DNA of 41,767 nucleotides from NCBI GenBank assembly GCA_012033205.1, contig JAAUSO010000047.1, positions 1-41,767 on the forward strand, read 5' to 3'. The notes beneath the pieces are model-generated. The model saw only the letters and a list, made by a program, of their open reading frames with translations. It did no database searches and had not been told where the DNA came from. The position numbers and the translations under genes were made by a program. Source of the DNA: Richelia sp. SL_2_1 (GTDB taxonomy: Bacteria; Cyanobacteriota; Cyanobacteriia; Cyanobacteriales; Nostocaceae). Within the stretch, counting starts at the first letter, position 1, and every line of letters starts with the position of its first letter. Positions 27,473-37,122 of the stretch are shown one piece after another.

Positions 27473-28108
27473 TTAAGTAAGGTTGCTGATAACGAAAGTA
27501 CGTGCGACATCCAGCATTTGAGAACTAATTTGGTGTTCTCCATCAAATTCATGATATTCCAAGGGAACTGCCCTTAATTCTAATGCATCCCGTGTTTTTT
27601 GAGCAGCTTGTAAAGGTACAACTCGATCTTGTTTCCCGTGCATGATTAACACTGGGGGTAGAGAATTTGTAGCCGGAGTTGCAATATTTTGGATATCTGA
27701 ATGTAAATACCCACTCATGGAAATTAATCCGGCTATTGGCAATTTTAATCCTACATCTAAAGTCATTGCTCCTCCCTGAGAAAAACCACTTAAAATTGTT
27801 CGTTTCAAGGGTATCCCAGTACTCTTCTCTAAAGATTGCAGGTAATCGATTAGCAATTTGCGACTTTCTTCTAACCCTTCATACATATTATTTCTGCTCA
27901 AGTCGTACCATGCTCTACCAATAGGAGAATCAGGATGAGGAAAGGGTGCATTAGGGAATACAAAATGATATTCGGGTAACTGTAAAAAAGGTACTATCGA
28001 TGCTACGTCTTCAGCATTAGCACCCCAGCCGTGTAAAATTACAATTAATCCTTTTGCTGTTTCCCCGATTTTTGGCGGTAGGTCGATCGATTCTAAAGCA
28101 TTAGCCAT
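27473..28108 (-). CDS. alpha/beta hydrolase, carboxylesterase/phospholipase family
   Basis: Serine esterase of the small carboxylesterase family. The catalytic triad is complete: nucleophile in LSGFSQGGAMTLD, Asp in VLIMHGKQDRVVP and His in FDGEHQIS. The oxyanion segment is VILHGWGANAEDV. No signal peptide, so cytosolic; substrate unknown. I start at ATG 28108 (211 residues); a GTG one codon earlier is possible. Confidence 0.92.
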   Translation of the reverse strand: MANALESIDLPPKIGETAKGLIVILHGWGANAEDVASIVPFLQLPEYHFVFPNAPFPHPDSPIGRAWYDLSRNNMYEGLEESRKLLIDYLQSLEKSTGIPLKRTILSGFSQGGAMTLDVGLKLPIAGLISMSGYLHSDIQNIATPATNSLPPVLIMHGKQDRVVPLQAAQKTRDALELRAVPLEYHEFDGEHQISSQMLDVARTFVISNLT

Positions 28109-28197
28109 CACTGATCAATTAATCAATCTGTAGTGGGTCTACAGTAGTCTATAGCAAAAAATGGGATACACCCATACAAATTATTATGTAGTGAGGA

Positions 28198-28262
28198 AGA
28201 AGTCGGGTTTTTATGACTCTTATGAGTGTATTACGGATATTTATCGTCAAAACCCGACTTCT
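28198..28262. repeat. inverted repeat AGAAGTCGGGTTTT / AAAACCCGACTTCT
   Basis: Perfect 14-bp arms (28198-28211 and 28249-28262) separated by 37 bp, in the divergent spacer between the esterase and purH. A degenerate relative lies at about 12719-12784, so it is a dispersed element. Confidence 0.8.
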
Positions 28263-28367
28263 GTAATTGGTGAGAAATACTCACGTTAATCTTTATTAAA
28301 TGCCAACTTGGTTCTAAAATATTCTTTTCCAAGCTAATAAATTAAGATTTTAGGAAATTTATCAATT

Positions 28368-29911
28368 ATGGCGCGTCTCGCACTGCTGAGTGTATCTAAT
28401 AAAACAGGTTTAGTAGAATTTGCTCGAAGTCTCCAAGAAGAGTTTAACTTTGAATTTATCAGCAGTGGAGGTACGGCTAAAGTTTTACAAAATGCCGGAT
28501 TAACTGTTACTAAAGTTGCTGATTATACAGGTTCCCCGGAAATTTTGGGTGGACGGGTGAAGACTTTACATCCGCGAATTCATGGCGGTATTTTAGCACG
28601 ACGAGATAATTCTCAAGATATTACGGATTTGCAAGATAACCAAATTCGTCCGATTGATTTGGTGGTTGTAAATCTTTACCCTTTTACAGAAACTATTGCT
28701 CAGGAGGGTGTTACTTTACCCGAAGCTATCGAACAAATCGATATCGGTGGTCCGGCAATGTTAAGAGCATCTGCAAAGAATTTTACCTATCTTACAGTAT
28801 TATGCGACCCGCTACAGTATACAGAATATTTACAGCAGTTACGTCAAAATCACGGCGAAGTTTCTTTACAATTTCGTCAACAGGCTGCTTTAAAAGGATT
28901 TTTACATACTTCTGAATACGACCAAGCCATTTCATCTTATTTAAGCATCAAGTTTCTCAGCATCAAGAAACTAAGCAGCAATTTAGCATTTCTGGAACAC
29001 AAGTACAATCACTACGATACGGAGAAAATCCCCATCAAAACGCTGCTTGGTATTATACAGGAGCTACTCGGAGCGGATGGGCTGCTGCAACTATATTACA
29101 GGGAAAGGAACTCAGTTATAACAATTTAGTTGATTTAGAAGCTGCTAGACGCATCATTACAGAGTTTTCTGATACTCCCGCAGCAGTAATCCTCAAACAT
29201 ACTAATCCTTGCGGTGTAGCTTTGGGAAATACTCTGGTAGAAGCTTATCAAAAAGCTTTTAATGCTGATTCAATTTCTGCTTTTGGCGGAATTGTCGCTT
29301 TAAATCAACCAATTGACGCAGCGACAGCAACCGAATTAACAAAAACATTTTTAGAATGTGTAGTTGCACCAGGTTGTCAAAACGATGCTCAACAAATTAT
29401 TGCTGCTAAATCCAAACTGCGGGTATTAATACTCCCCGATTTACAAACTGGAGCCAAAGAAACTATTAAAGTTATTGCAGGTGGTTTTCTTGTGCAAGCA
29501 GCCGATGATATTTTAACCGAGACTAATAAATGGCAAATAGTCACCGAAAAACAGCCCAATCAAAAAGAAATTGCAGAATTACTTTTTGCATGGAAAGTTT
29601 GTAAACACGTTAAATCAAATGCTATTGTTGTGAGTTGCGATCGCACTACTTTGGGAGTGGGTGCAGGGCAAATGAACCGAGTTGGCTCTGTGAAAATAGC
29701 CCTTGAACAAGCCGGAGAAAAAGCAACAGGAGGATTTCTTGCTAGTGACGGATTCTTTCCTTTCGATGATTCAGTTAGAACCGCTGCTGCTGCCGGAATT
29801 AAAGGAATTATTCAACCGGGAGGAAGTTTACGAGACCAAGATTCCATTCAAGCTGCTAACGAACTAGGCTTAACAATGGTGTTTACTGGCAACAGACATT
29901 TTTTACATTGA
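28368..29911 (+). CDS. purH: bifunctional AICAR transformylase / IMP cyclohydrolase, frameshifted as read
   Basis: Last two steps of IMP synthesis. The N-terminal cyclohydrolase domain is intact (LLSVSNKTGLVEFARSL, GGRVKTLHPRIHGGILARR, VVVNLYPF, IDIGGPAMLRASAKN). The transformylase domain is also intact but in another frame: SLRYGENPHQNAAWYYTGA, ILKHTNPCGVALGN, SAFGGIVAL and LASDGFFPFDDSV. The break is at about 28938-28945. Adding one T to TATTTAAG gives SYFKHQVSQHQETKQQFSIS and one 514-residue protein, normal in length. As read, the first frame ends at 29129. PurH is normally essential for purine synthesis, so sequencing or assembly error is the likeliest cause. ATG at 28368. Confidence 0.92.
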
Positions 29912-29986
29912 GAAGATTATACCATAAAAATTGATGATTTTTGCAAATTGTTGTCTAAAATGCTTTTCATTTCAACAAACTAGTGC

Positions 29987-29992
29987 TAATCT
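29987..29992 (+). promoter_or_regulatory. extended -10 of the first Yfr2-like RNA
   Basis: TGC-TAATCT (TG at 29984-29985) lies about 7 bp before the conserved GTGTGTGAGGAG start. The second copy has TGC-TAAAGT at the same distance. Confidence 0.5.
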
Positions 29993-29998
29993 ATATTT

Positions 29999-30072
29999 GT
30001 GTGTGTGAGGAGCAAAGTGAAAAGCGTTTGGGGTGGAAACACGGCAACACTCCCAAGCGCTTTTTGCTTTTT
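29999..30072 (+). ncRNA. Yfr2-family-like small RNA, copy 1
   Basis: Small RNA gene seen from structure. It has a 5' single-stranded tract GTGTGTGAGGAGCAAAGTG, then a 13-bp stem (AAAGCGTTTGGGG, 30020s, with CTCCCAAGCGCTTT, 30050-30064) around the loop TGGAAACACGGCAACA, then T-rich DNA as a terminator. The GGAAACA loop and stem style match the Yfr2/Cyano-1 family as I remember it. A second copy lies 167 bp downstream with stem changes that keep pairing. The 5' tract contains GTGTGAGGAG, complementary to the unpaired core of Yfr1 (CTCCTCACAC). It follows purH on the same strand. Confidence 0.7.
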
Positions 30073-30153
30073 AATTTTATTAGTCATTTGAGCAAGATAA
30101 GTCCAATTTTCAAACTGTCACCCAACATACTTGTATATTCATAGATGTAATGC

Positions 30154-30159
30154 TAAAGT
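30154..30159 (+). promoter_or_regulatory. extended -10 of the second Yfr2-like RNA
   Basis: TGC-TAAAGT (TG at 30151-30152) is at the same distance from the RNA start as in copy 1, so each copy seems to have its own promoter. Confidence 0.45.
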
Positions 30160-30165
30160 ATGGTT

Positions 30166-30244
30166 GTGTGTGAGGAGCAAGTGATAAACGAAAAGCGTTT
30201 GGGGTGGAAACACGGCAACACTCCCGAACGCTTTTTGTTTTTTC
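30166..30244 (+). ncRNA. Yfr2-family-like small RNA, copy 2
   Basis: Same layout as copy 1: GTGTGTGAGGAGCAAGTG, a few extra bases (ATAAACG), a 14-bp stem AAAAGCGTTTGGGG with CTCCCGAACGCTTTT, the identical loop TGGAAACACGGCAACA, then a T-run to about 30243. Compared with copy 1 the stem swaps U-G and U-A pairs without losing pairing, which supports a selected RNA structure. Confidence 0.7.
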
Positions 30245-30321
30245 AATATTCAGCAACCAGTTATCGACTATCAATCAATATTTATAATTACCGTCGCCAT
30301 AATTCCCCATCTCCAACTTCT

Positions 30322-30657
30322 TCAATCTTCATCCAAAGCGGGGAAAGCTTCGTCAATAAGCCATAATCGATCTTTATTTTCAACAAACCAAATCCGAGTT
30401 TCGGGAGTTAGTTTGTCCCAAATATACTCAATAGGTATGTGAGGAGAGGAATATTGAAACTCCTCACCGAGTAATCGGAGGTTGGAAGCAATCGCATCGG
30501 GAATACCAAAATCGTTCCAATCGATTTCTCTTTCAATTCCACTAATTCCTTTGCTGGGATCAAAAACCAATTGTGCAGTTCTAATCAAGTCCGCAAAGTG
30601 TACTGGCTTTAATCTATAAAGTTCTTCAATTCGTAGTGCTTCGTTATTTTGAGACAT
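30322..30657 (-). CDS. conserved hypothetical protein, 111 residues
   Basis: Acidic soluble protein without signal peptide or membrane segment. Visible features: RIEELYRLKPVHFADLIRTA near the N-terminus and the Trp-rich end YIWDKLTPETRIWFVENKD, then LWLIDEAFPALDED. I do not recognise a domain. ATG at 30657. Composition and start look like a real gene, convergent with the Yfr2-like RNAs. Confidence 0.7.
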   Translation of the reverse strand: MSQNNEALRIEELYRLKPVHFADLIRTAQLVFDPSKGISGIEREIDWNDFGIPDAIASNLRLLGEEFQYSSPHIPIEYIWDKLTPETRIWFVENKDRLWLIDEAFPALDED

Positions 30658-30872
30658 GAAGACTCTTAGCAGTGAATGTTTACCATTGATAGAACTTACT
30701 GCCAGAGATTTTCCCTAATTTAAGACCTAATCTAATATTACTATTTTAACCTAGAACAGCGATTTTTAATAAAGGGAATAGGGTTGGGGGGAATAGGGAA
30801 TAATAACTAATCATCTTAGCTTGGTATAGTATAACGTCCGGTTAAACACTTGTAATAAAGTTGGTTCGGGAA

Positions 30873-30950
30873 CAATTACCCATTACCAATTACCAATTAC
30901 CAATTACCAATTACCCATTACCAATCAACAACTGATAATTGATAATTGAT
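30873..30950. repeat. heptanucleotide arrays (TTACCAA, then GATAATT)
   Basis: The ACCAATT-type array of the left edge recurs here, followed by TGATAATT units, ending at the stop of the TPR gene. Confidence 0.9.
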
Positions 30951-32165
30951 TTAATTTCTTCCGGATATTTTTTCAATTTGCTGTGTAAACGGATTAGTTT
31001 CAGAACCTAATTGCTGGGCTAATTCTAATCCTTTTTGAAAAGCTGCGATCGCTAATTGATTTTCTTGACGTTGGAGATGAATTTTACCTATTTGTTCGTA
31101 AGCATTCATCATGCCGTAAAAATTAGCAGCTCGCTGTTCTGCTTGTAATAAAATCTGAGTAGTTTGTAAAGCATCTTCTGTTTGACCGTTGGCAATATAT
31201 AATGCAATTAATTTTTGCAAAGCTTCGGCAGCACGTACATATTGCTGCAATTCCCAAGCCATAGTATAGGCTTCTTGATAATTTTTAAAAGCTGCATCTA
31301 GTTGAACGGGATTTTCCTTTGCTAAAGCTTCATAATTTGAAGCCATCGCTAATTTTAATGCTGCTAACTCTGTAAATTTATTTTGTTGACGGTAAACTAA
31401 TGATAACTTTTGACGTGCATTTATAGCTTTTTGATGCTGTTTTGTGCGGTCATAAATGTAAGCTAAATCCTTTAAAGATTTTTCAATATCGTTAATATTA
31501 GAAACTTGATTTAGTAATTGTTCATAAGTTGTTGCAGCGGCTGGATAATCAAACCAATCCAGATGAATTTTAGCAATAGTTTTCAGCGTATCTACCTCCT
31601 TGACAATATCCGAACTTTCTCGGACAATAATCAAAACTTGGTTGTAAACTTGCACTGCTAAAGATGGCGATCGCACTTGAAGATAAGCGTCACCCAAAGC
31701 CTGTAATATCTGTAAATTAGTTGTTTGCTGAGATTGCTTTTGAATTGCTTGTAATCGCTGGGTAATATATCTGATTTGTTGGCGATCGTTTTTGGTGTAA
31801 GCAAATCCACCAACTCTTGAAAGTGCTTGAATTTCTGCTAATGTACCCAAATAACGACGCAATCGTAATTCTCGGTTCCAAGTCGCAAATGCTCCTTCGG
31901 TATCACCTGCTTGCAATTTTGCGGTTGCTTCTCGATCAAGTTGATCCAAAGCTTCTGATAAAAAACGCAGTTCTTGATCATTTAAGGGCTTTTGCTTAAC
32001 TGAAGTTGGTAATAATGGGTCGGGTACGGTAATCTCTAAGGGAGAAGGTGGAAACTTTTTCGGTGGTCTGGGATTTTTTTCTTTGGCTAATGTTAAGGAA
32101 GTCGAAAGCAAACAAATTGTCAGAGTTGTAGTAACGGTAATACTGAAGCGTTGGATATTAATCAT
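30951..32165 (-). CDS. secreted TPR-repeat protein
   Basis: 404 residues with an N-terminal signal peptide (FSITVTTTLTICLLSTSLTLAKE) and a Pro-rich mature start (PRPPKKFPPSPLEITVPDP). The rest is helical TPR repeats, for example ALGDAYLQVRSPSLAVQVYNQ, AYIYDRTKQHQKAINARQKL and QIGKIHLQRQENQLAIAAFQ. Likely periplasmic and involved in protein binding; partner unknown. ATG at 32165, bordered on both sides by heptamer arrays. Confidence 0.88.
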   Translation of the reverse strand: MINIQRFSITVTTTLTICLLSTSLTLAKEKNPRPPKKFPPSPLEITVPDPLLPTSVKQKPLNDQELRFLSEALDQLDREATAKLQAGDTEGAFATWNRELRLRRYLGTLAEIQALSRVGGFAYTKNDRQQIRYITQRLQAIQKQSQQTTNLQILQALGDAYLQVRSPSLAVQVYNQVLIIVRESSDIVKEVDTLKTIAKIHLDWFDYPAAATTYEQLLNQVSNINDIEKSLKDLAYIYDRTKQHQKAINARQKLSLVYRQQNKFTELAALKLAMASNYEALAKENPVQLDAAFKNYQEAYTMAWELQQYVRAAEALQKLIALYIANGQTEDALQTTQILLQAEQRAANFYGMMNAYEQIGKIHLQRQENQLAIAAFQKGLELAQQLGSETNPFTQQIEKISGRN

Positions 32166-32167
32166 AA

Positions 32168-32243
32168 AAGGTTTAAGGTCAAAGGTTAAAGGTCAAAGGT
32201 TAAAGGTTAAAGGTTTAAGGTCAAAGGTCAAAGGTTTAAGGTT
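32168..32243. repeat. heptanucleotide array (AAAGGTT/AAAGGTC/TTAAGGT)
   Basis: About ten 7- to 8-bp units lie directly upstream of the TPR gene start. The remainder of the 306-bp spacer to cpcT is AT-rich and must hold both divergent promoters. Confidence 0.9.
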
Positions 32244-32471
32244 ATGGGAAATTAGAATTAACAATGATAAAAATTATTAAATATCAATTAATCATTTGAC
32301 GAATATCTGTTAATATTTTCTCCATTAATATTTTTAATGTATCAAAGGTTAACTAGCATTGTTTTTCTGACTGATTTGTGTTGATTTTATCAAACTCAGT
32401 AAAACAAGCGGGTAGTTTACTTGGTAATATAACGTTATTAAAATTTTATTTCAGTATCCAAAACCTATATA

Positions 32472-33065
32472 ATGACACACCCCACAGATATCCCAACTTT
32501 AGCTCGCTGGATGGCTTCTGATTTTAGTAATCAAGAACAAGCTTTTGAAAATCCTCCTTTTTTCGCTCACATTCGAGTATGTATGCGTCCTCTGCCTCTA
32601 GATTTATTATCTGGGGTAAGTTTTTATGTAGAGCAAGCTTACGATTATATGCTCAATGATCCCTATCGGGTTGCAGTTAATAAGTTAGTTGATGCAGGAA
32701 ATCATATCGAAATTGAGAACTATAGAGTTAAAAATGCTGAAAAATTCTATGGTGCATCGCGAAATTTACAACTTCTCCAAACTTTAGAGCCAAATGACTT
32801 GGAAAAACTATCCGGCTGTAACATGATTGTAGAATGGACTGGTCACAGTTTCAAAGGAGCGGTAGAACCAGGTAAAAGCTGTATTGTATTTCGTAAAGGA
32901 AAAAATACTTACCTTGACAGCGAATTTGAAATGGATGCAGAAAAATTTATCAGCAAAGACAGAGGAAGAGATTTAGAAACTGACGAGCATATTTGGGGTT
33001 CAGTCGCAGGTGCGTTTCACTTTGTCCGTTGGCAAAGTTTTGCAGACGAAGTAAAGATTAAATAG
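32472..33065 (+). CDS. cpcT: CpcT/CpeT-type phycobilin lyase
   Basis: Attaches phycobilin chromophore to phycobiliprotein cysteines (in the best-studied case phycocyanin beta Cys-153-type sites). Whole-length family features: LARWMASDFSNQEQAFENP at the start, FFAHIRVCMRPLP, SFYVEQAYDYMLNDPYR, CNMIVEWTGHSFKGAVEPG and DEHIWGSVAGAFHFVRWQSF. 197 residues, the usual length; ATG at 32472. It supports a phycobilisome-bearing host. CpcT and CpeT subtypes cannot be separated with certainty here. Confidence 0.85.
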   Translation: MTHPTDIPTLARWMASDFSNQEQAFENPPFFAHIRVCMRPLPLDLLSGVSFYVEQAYDYMLNDPYRVAVNKLVDAGNHIEIENYRVKNAEKFYGASRNLQLLQTLEPNDLEKLSGCNMIVEWTGHSFKGAVEPGKSCIVFRKGKNTYLDSEFEMDAEKFISKDRGRDLETDEHIWGSVAGAFHFVRWQSFADEVKIK

Positions 33066-33072
33066 TAGTTCA

Positions 33073-33866
33073 TTATCCGTTGGCTGCTAACTCTACAGTG
33101 TGAAAGTAGGGAACTCGTTCAACCGAGCTTTCCCAAGTTCCATTCGGATAAAGTTTCATCAAGCGGAATCCTGGGGGTTTTCTCTCAAGAGCAAGTTTTT
33201 TGCTTCCTGGCTGAAATTGAACGCAAGTTGAGGGTGTTCCCAAATAATCCACACCTCGTCGCTGAGTGTAAAATTCTTGGTGTATATGACCAAATAATAC
33301 TAATCTAACTTGGGGGTATTTGTCCAAAACAGTAAAAAATTCTTCGGAGTTTTGCAATTGGCTTTTATCTAACCAGTGAGAATTTACTTTAAAAGGAGGA
33401 TGATGTATTGCTACTGCAGTTGGTTTATCAACAATTGTACTTAACTGTAAATCCAGCCATTCTAAAGTTTCCTGACGCAAATAACCATGTACTTTACCAG
33501 CGACAGAGGAATCTAATAATACAAAATTCCATCCCCCACGTTCAAAACACTTGCGTCGAGAAACCAGCCCCATATTTAAAATTTCACTCATTGTCGCAAA
33601 TCATCGTGATTTCCTGGTAGCCAATAACTAGGAAGAAATAACGAACTGATCAAATTTTGTAAATTGGAATAAGATTGCGGGGTACCGTCACCCGATAAAT
33701 CCCCCGTCAATAATAATAAATCAAGCTCCTCCCGAAGTTTTTTTAAGCGCTCGATAACTGCATGGAAAGAATCCATCGTTGGGATTCCCAAAAGTTGTTG
33801 CTGTTCCGACGCAAATAGATGCATATCCGTTACTTGACCGATGGTTATCGGATAAACCTGCTTCAT
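33073..33866 (-). CDS. CpdA-like metallophosphoesterase (cyclic-nucleotide phosphodiesterase family), frameshifted as read
   Basis: Calcineurin-like phosphoesterase. The N-terminal frame holds QVTDMHLF, LLTGDLSGDG and PGNHDDLRQ, then a stop at about 33588. The C-terminal frame (33591-33073) holds AVAIHHPPF and VLFGHIHQE, completing the metal site. Adding one A near 33589-33593 gives GNHDDLRTMSEIL and one protein of about 265 residues, the CpdA length. I start at ATG 33866 (MKQVYPITIGQ), which aligns with the family start. A TTG at 33902 is in frame behind AAGGAG but too close to it. Convergent with cpcT. Confidence 0.85.
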
Positions 33867-34437
33867 CTTTGATGATACCAATCTAAGAGTCTTAATATCC
33901 AATTCTCCTTGTTAGTCATAACTTACTTGTGTGATAGTAGCTAATGTTTTTTTAGCAACATACTTATACAGCCAAGCTTCTTTTTTGTGAGGTAATGTAT
34001 ATTTACTTATTTGTGATTTTTTTTAAGTAATAACCGAGATTAAGTTTTAACATATTATACTAATTTGGCTTTTTTGAATGTTTTTCATCTATCCTAAGAC
34101 ATAGAAAAATATTTTTGATGTTTTACAGTACTTATGCCTTAAGAAGTATAAATACTGCTTTTACGAATAAAAATATGTATTCTACATAACCGAAAATCCT
34201 AGCATAGATGTAGGTTAATGCAAGTCTGGACGGATAACTTAAAACATGGTAATGATTTTGGTTTAAGGTTAAAGGTAAAAGGTTGTAAGTTCCTACTCCC
34301 TATGTAAACGAAATGTTTAATTAAATGTTGTCAGCAGTATTTAAATACAACCGTAAATAAAAGTCCTTAATAAAATAATCTACGGCGGAGGGTAGATTTT
34401 TAGATAAAATATTGGTAAGATAATAAACGGTAGATAT
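33867..34437. other. AT-rich intergenic region before tRNA-Cys
   Basis: No gene visible. A short AAAGGTT-type tract lies at about 34262-34284. TAAGATAAT at about 34417 could be the -10 region of the tRNA. Nothing else recognised. Confidence 0.5.
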
Positions 34438-34509
<72 letters not shown>

Positions 34510-34616
34510 TTATTAATATTCCGTTATTTCCCCCTCCACAAGCGCCTTCTAGCTTACAGGAGTGGATTCTTCCTTTGTACCATTTTAGGTCAAATTGGGT
34601 AGAATCAACCCACGAT

Positions 34617-34650
34617 TTTAGTCACAAATTTAGTCACAGTTTTAGCTACC
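34617..34650. other. candidate integrase/Xis arm sites next to the tRNA
   Basis: TTTAGTCACA occurs at 34617-34626 and 34629-34638 (12-bp spacing), then TTTTAGCTACC. This lies between the tRNA and the integrase gene, where attachment-site arm repeats are expected. No second copy of the tRNA 3' end is visible in the window. Confidence 0.35.
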
Positions 34651-34761
34651 ATTTAAAAGTTGAGGAAAACTACTCAACGGAGTATTGCGCGTTTGTCCGT
34701 TTGGAATTGGGTGACATCTTCTATAAGAAACATTCCCTTAAAATGTTTGGGGTAAATTTTT

Positions 34762-35900
34762 ATGGATATTGATAATCGTCTTGCTCAAGCAATGGTAGAT
34801 TACGGGCTTCCAATACTGGCATCAGCATTGAGAAGCGTGGGGGAAGTTTATGGCTAAGAGGAACGCTTCCGCCAAAGCCGAATTTGGGTAAAACTAAACC
34901 CTACCAACAGAAACTTTCTTTGAGAACAAAAGAAAATCCTCAAGGAGTTAAAGCCACGATTGCAGGATTGCAGTATGCCGAACAACAAGCCCGAGCAATT
35001 CGGGTACAACTTGATAGAGGTCAGTTTGATTGGGCAGAGTGGCAATTAAGTCAACTACCCAAACCTGAAACCGTATCGGATTGGGTAGAAAAGTTTGAAA
35101 CCGAATATTGGAGAAGGCGATCGCGCAACCAGCAAACCGAAACAACCTGGAAGAAAGATTATCAAGTTGTTTTTCCCAAGTTCGCCGAATTTGCTGACGA
35201 TGCAGAACTTTCTATTGACTTAATAATAGAATTTGCAAGCTTTAGCGAACCCGATACCCGCAGTCGTAAAAGAGTGTGCGACATTTTAGGTAGACTTGCT
35301 AAATTCGCTAAGCTAGAAAATTTAGATGCAATTAAAGAACTGACTGGTAGTTATTCACCCGGAACTGTATCGCCAAGAAGTTTACCTACTGACGAGCAGA
35401 TAGCTCAATGGCGAGATAAAATTACCAGCCCCGGCTGGCAGTGGATATATGGGATGTGTGCGGCATACGGCTTACGTCCCCATGAAGCATTTCATGTTGA
35501 TATGCTAGATTTTCCCACTGCTAGAGTTAGCGATGAGACTAAAACAGGAGAGCGATTTATTTACCCGCTGTATCCGGAATGGTCACAAAATTGGAATCTC
35601 AAAGAAATTGTCTTACCCAATTTGAAATCAATAGAAGATTCCTCCAATGCAAAACTTGGAACCAAGGTATCGGGATTTTTCTATGATTCCAAAATTCCAT
35701 TCCCTCCATACAATCTACGTCACTGTTATGCACGTAGATGCTTTGAATTTGGATTCACTCCAGATTTTGGAGCAAAATTAATGGGACATTCAGTTACAAC
35801 CCATTGCAAAACCTATCGAGCCTGGATTGATGAAGCAACATATCTAAAAGTGTACGAAACATTAATTCATCGAAGAGGTAGACCACCTGCTCCTTCCTAA
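34762..35900 (+). CDS. tyrosine recombinase/integrase, frameshifted near the N-terminus as read
   Basis: Site-specific integrase. The C-terminal catalytic domain has Arg-I in AAYGLRPHEAFH, box II YNLRHCYARR (Tyr in place of the first His, as in related cyanobacterial integrases), LMGHSVTTH and the nucleophile Tyr in CKTYRAWID. An N-terminal arm and core-binding domain precede it. The frame is open from about 34776, and the N-terminus MDIDNRLAQ starts at ATG 34762 in another frame. Adding one A after 34791 gives MDIDNRLAQANGRLRASNTG, then EKRGGSLWLRGTLPPKPN, the family N-terminus as I recall it. The complete protein would have about 379 residues. As read, a TTG at 34884 gives only 338. Adjacent to tRNA-Cys. 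Confidence 0.85.
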
Positions 35901-35938
35901 CTTAAAATTGTCCGGAGGGAATGTCCCTCCGGAAAAAT

Positions 35939-36181
35939 TCAACGAAAAGCTGCTGGAGTTGTAAATCCGTTCAACACAGCAGTAATATTGATTTTTATAA
36001 GTCGATTCATTGAATCATTGCGTCTTGCATCCACCCAATGTAAACCTTCTTTCCATTGTCCAGAGCTAATTCGGCGAAGAATTGAACTACGGCTAAATCC
36101 TTTTCCTAACCTGTTTGATGCTTCTTGAATTGTCAATAGTTCTGCATCAGGCGGCAGCTTGTACATTGTTCGCTTAGCCAA
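35939..36181 (-). CDS. small helix-turn-helix protein, candidate excisionase
   Basis: 80 residues, basic. The region LLTIQEASNRLGKGFSRSSILRRISSG reads as a MerR/Xis-like winged helix (helix-turn-helix plus recognition helix). HWVDARR and NRLIKINITAVL follow. I start at TTG 36181 because GGAGG lies 8 bp upstream; the frame also has ATG at 36166. It converges with the integrase, 38 bp from its stop, which suits a recombination directionality factor. Function inferred from fold and place only. Confidence 0.65.
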   Translation of the reverse strand: MAKRTMYKLPPDAELLTIQEASNRLGKGFSRSSILRRISSGQWKEGLHWVDARRNDSMNRLIKINITAVLNGFTTPAAFR

Positions 36182-37122
36182 GTTAGTAACCTCCAAATTA
36201 TTGTTGTTTTTCAGCAGGCAATTAATTAATTTTTTTCAAGCTACTCGTAATAGTTTTTATTGCATCCTTTTAGGACTTACCGTAATTAAAACTATTGGGA
36301 TTGGAAACAATTTCAAGCTTGATTATGTCTCGAAACAAGTCAGTTCGGGACAATCAATAAGAAAGCACTTTTTACACAGCAATTCCGAAATTAACCTTTT
36401 TTCTGATTGCAAGCCCCCACTATGCAAATGCAGAAAAAATGTTGTTTATCATACAATCCCGCGCCGAATTAATGCGAACAGTTAGATTTTGAATCAAAAA
36501 AAGCTCTTTGAACTATTTATACATATTTATTTGTATTTTGACAATTTTTTCGCTTAATAAAGAATTACAGGCTAGTATCAAGCTGTATAATAAAAGGTAA
36601 TAATAAAATATTTTGCTACGTAAATACAGAAAAATAGGTATTGCTTCAAATCTGCTCACAATAAGACTTAAGAATAATTATTTCCTAGGTTAAGATAAAA
36701 TCTGTAGTATCTATAAATCACTGGGATAACCGAATACTTAAATTTTGTAAAATTTCAACACAACTTGATTTATTTTTCGACAATCTTCTATCTATCAATA
36801 TCTCAGATACTAAGAAAAATGTAATTAATAAAAAATATTCACACTTGTAAAAGAATATTTATTGACTCAGAATGTTCTATTTTCTACGTATCCATTTTTT
36901 GTAGGCTAGTTTACATCTACAAGTGAACCAATTATCAAATAACAGTTTAATCAAGTATAATTAATATTTTATTGCGTAATTATATAGATTCGTTAAATAA
37001 ATATTTGTATAAAAAATTTTTTCTCGAATACAAAAAATAATTATTCAAATGACTAATAGGAAAACAATTATCACTTTAGGTAGATTCGTTTTCTGTTTTA
37101 TTTAGGCATCATTTTTTTATAG
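36182..37122. other. AT-rich region of the putative integrative element, no gene supported
   Basis: About 940 bp, very AT-rich especially from 36490. Open frames here have poor coding character. No tandem repeat array, iteron or RNA gene is clear. It could contain promoters for the replication module. Confidence 0.5.

Noticed and set aside
29999-30072. Yfr1 itself on the minus strand, because CTCCTCACAC occurs there
   Set aside because: On the minus strand there is no terminator after the motif. The plus strand has a promoter-like -10, a stem and a T-run, so the plus-strand RNA fits better.
30160-30366. Open frame of 68 codons across the second small RNA
   Set aside because: It reads through the Yfr2-like RNA and its terminator and overlaps the end of the hypothetical gene on the other strand.
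36159-36485. Open frame of 108 codons after the Xis-like gene
   Set aside because: It overlaps the start of the Xis-like gene on the opposite strand, has a low-complexity composition and no recognisable domain.
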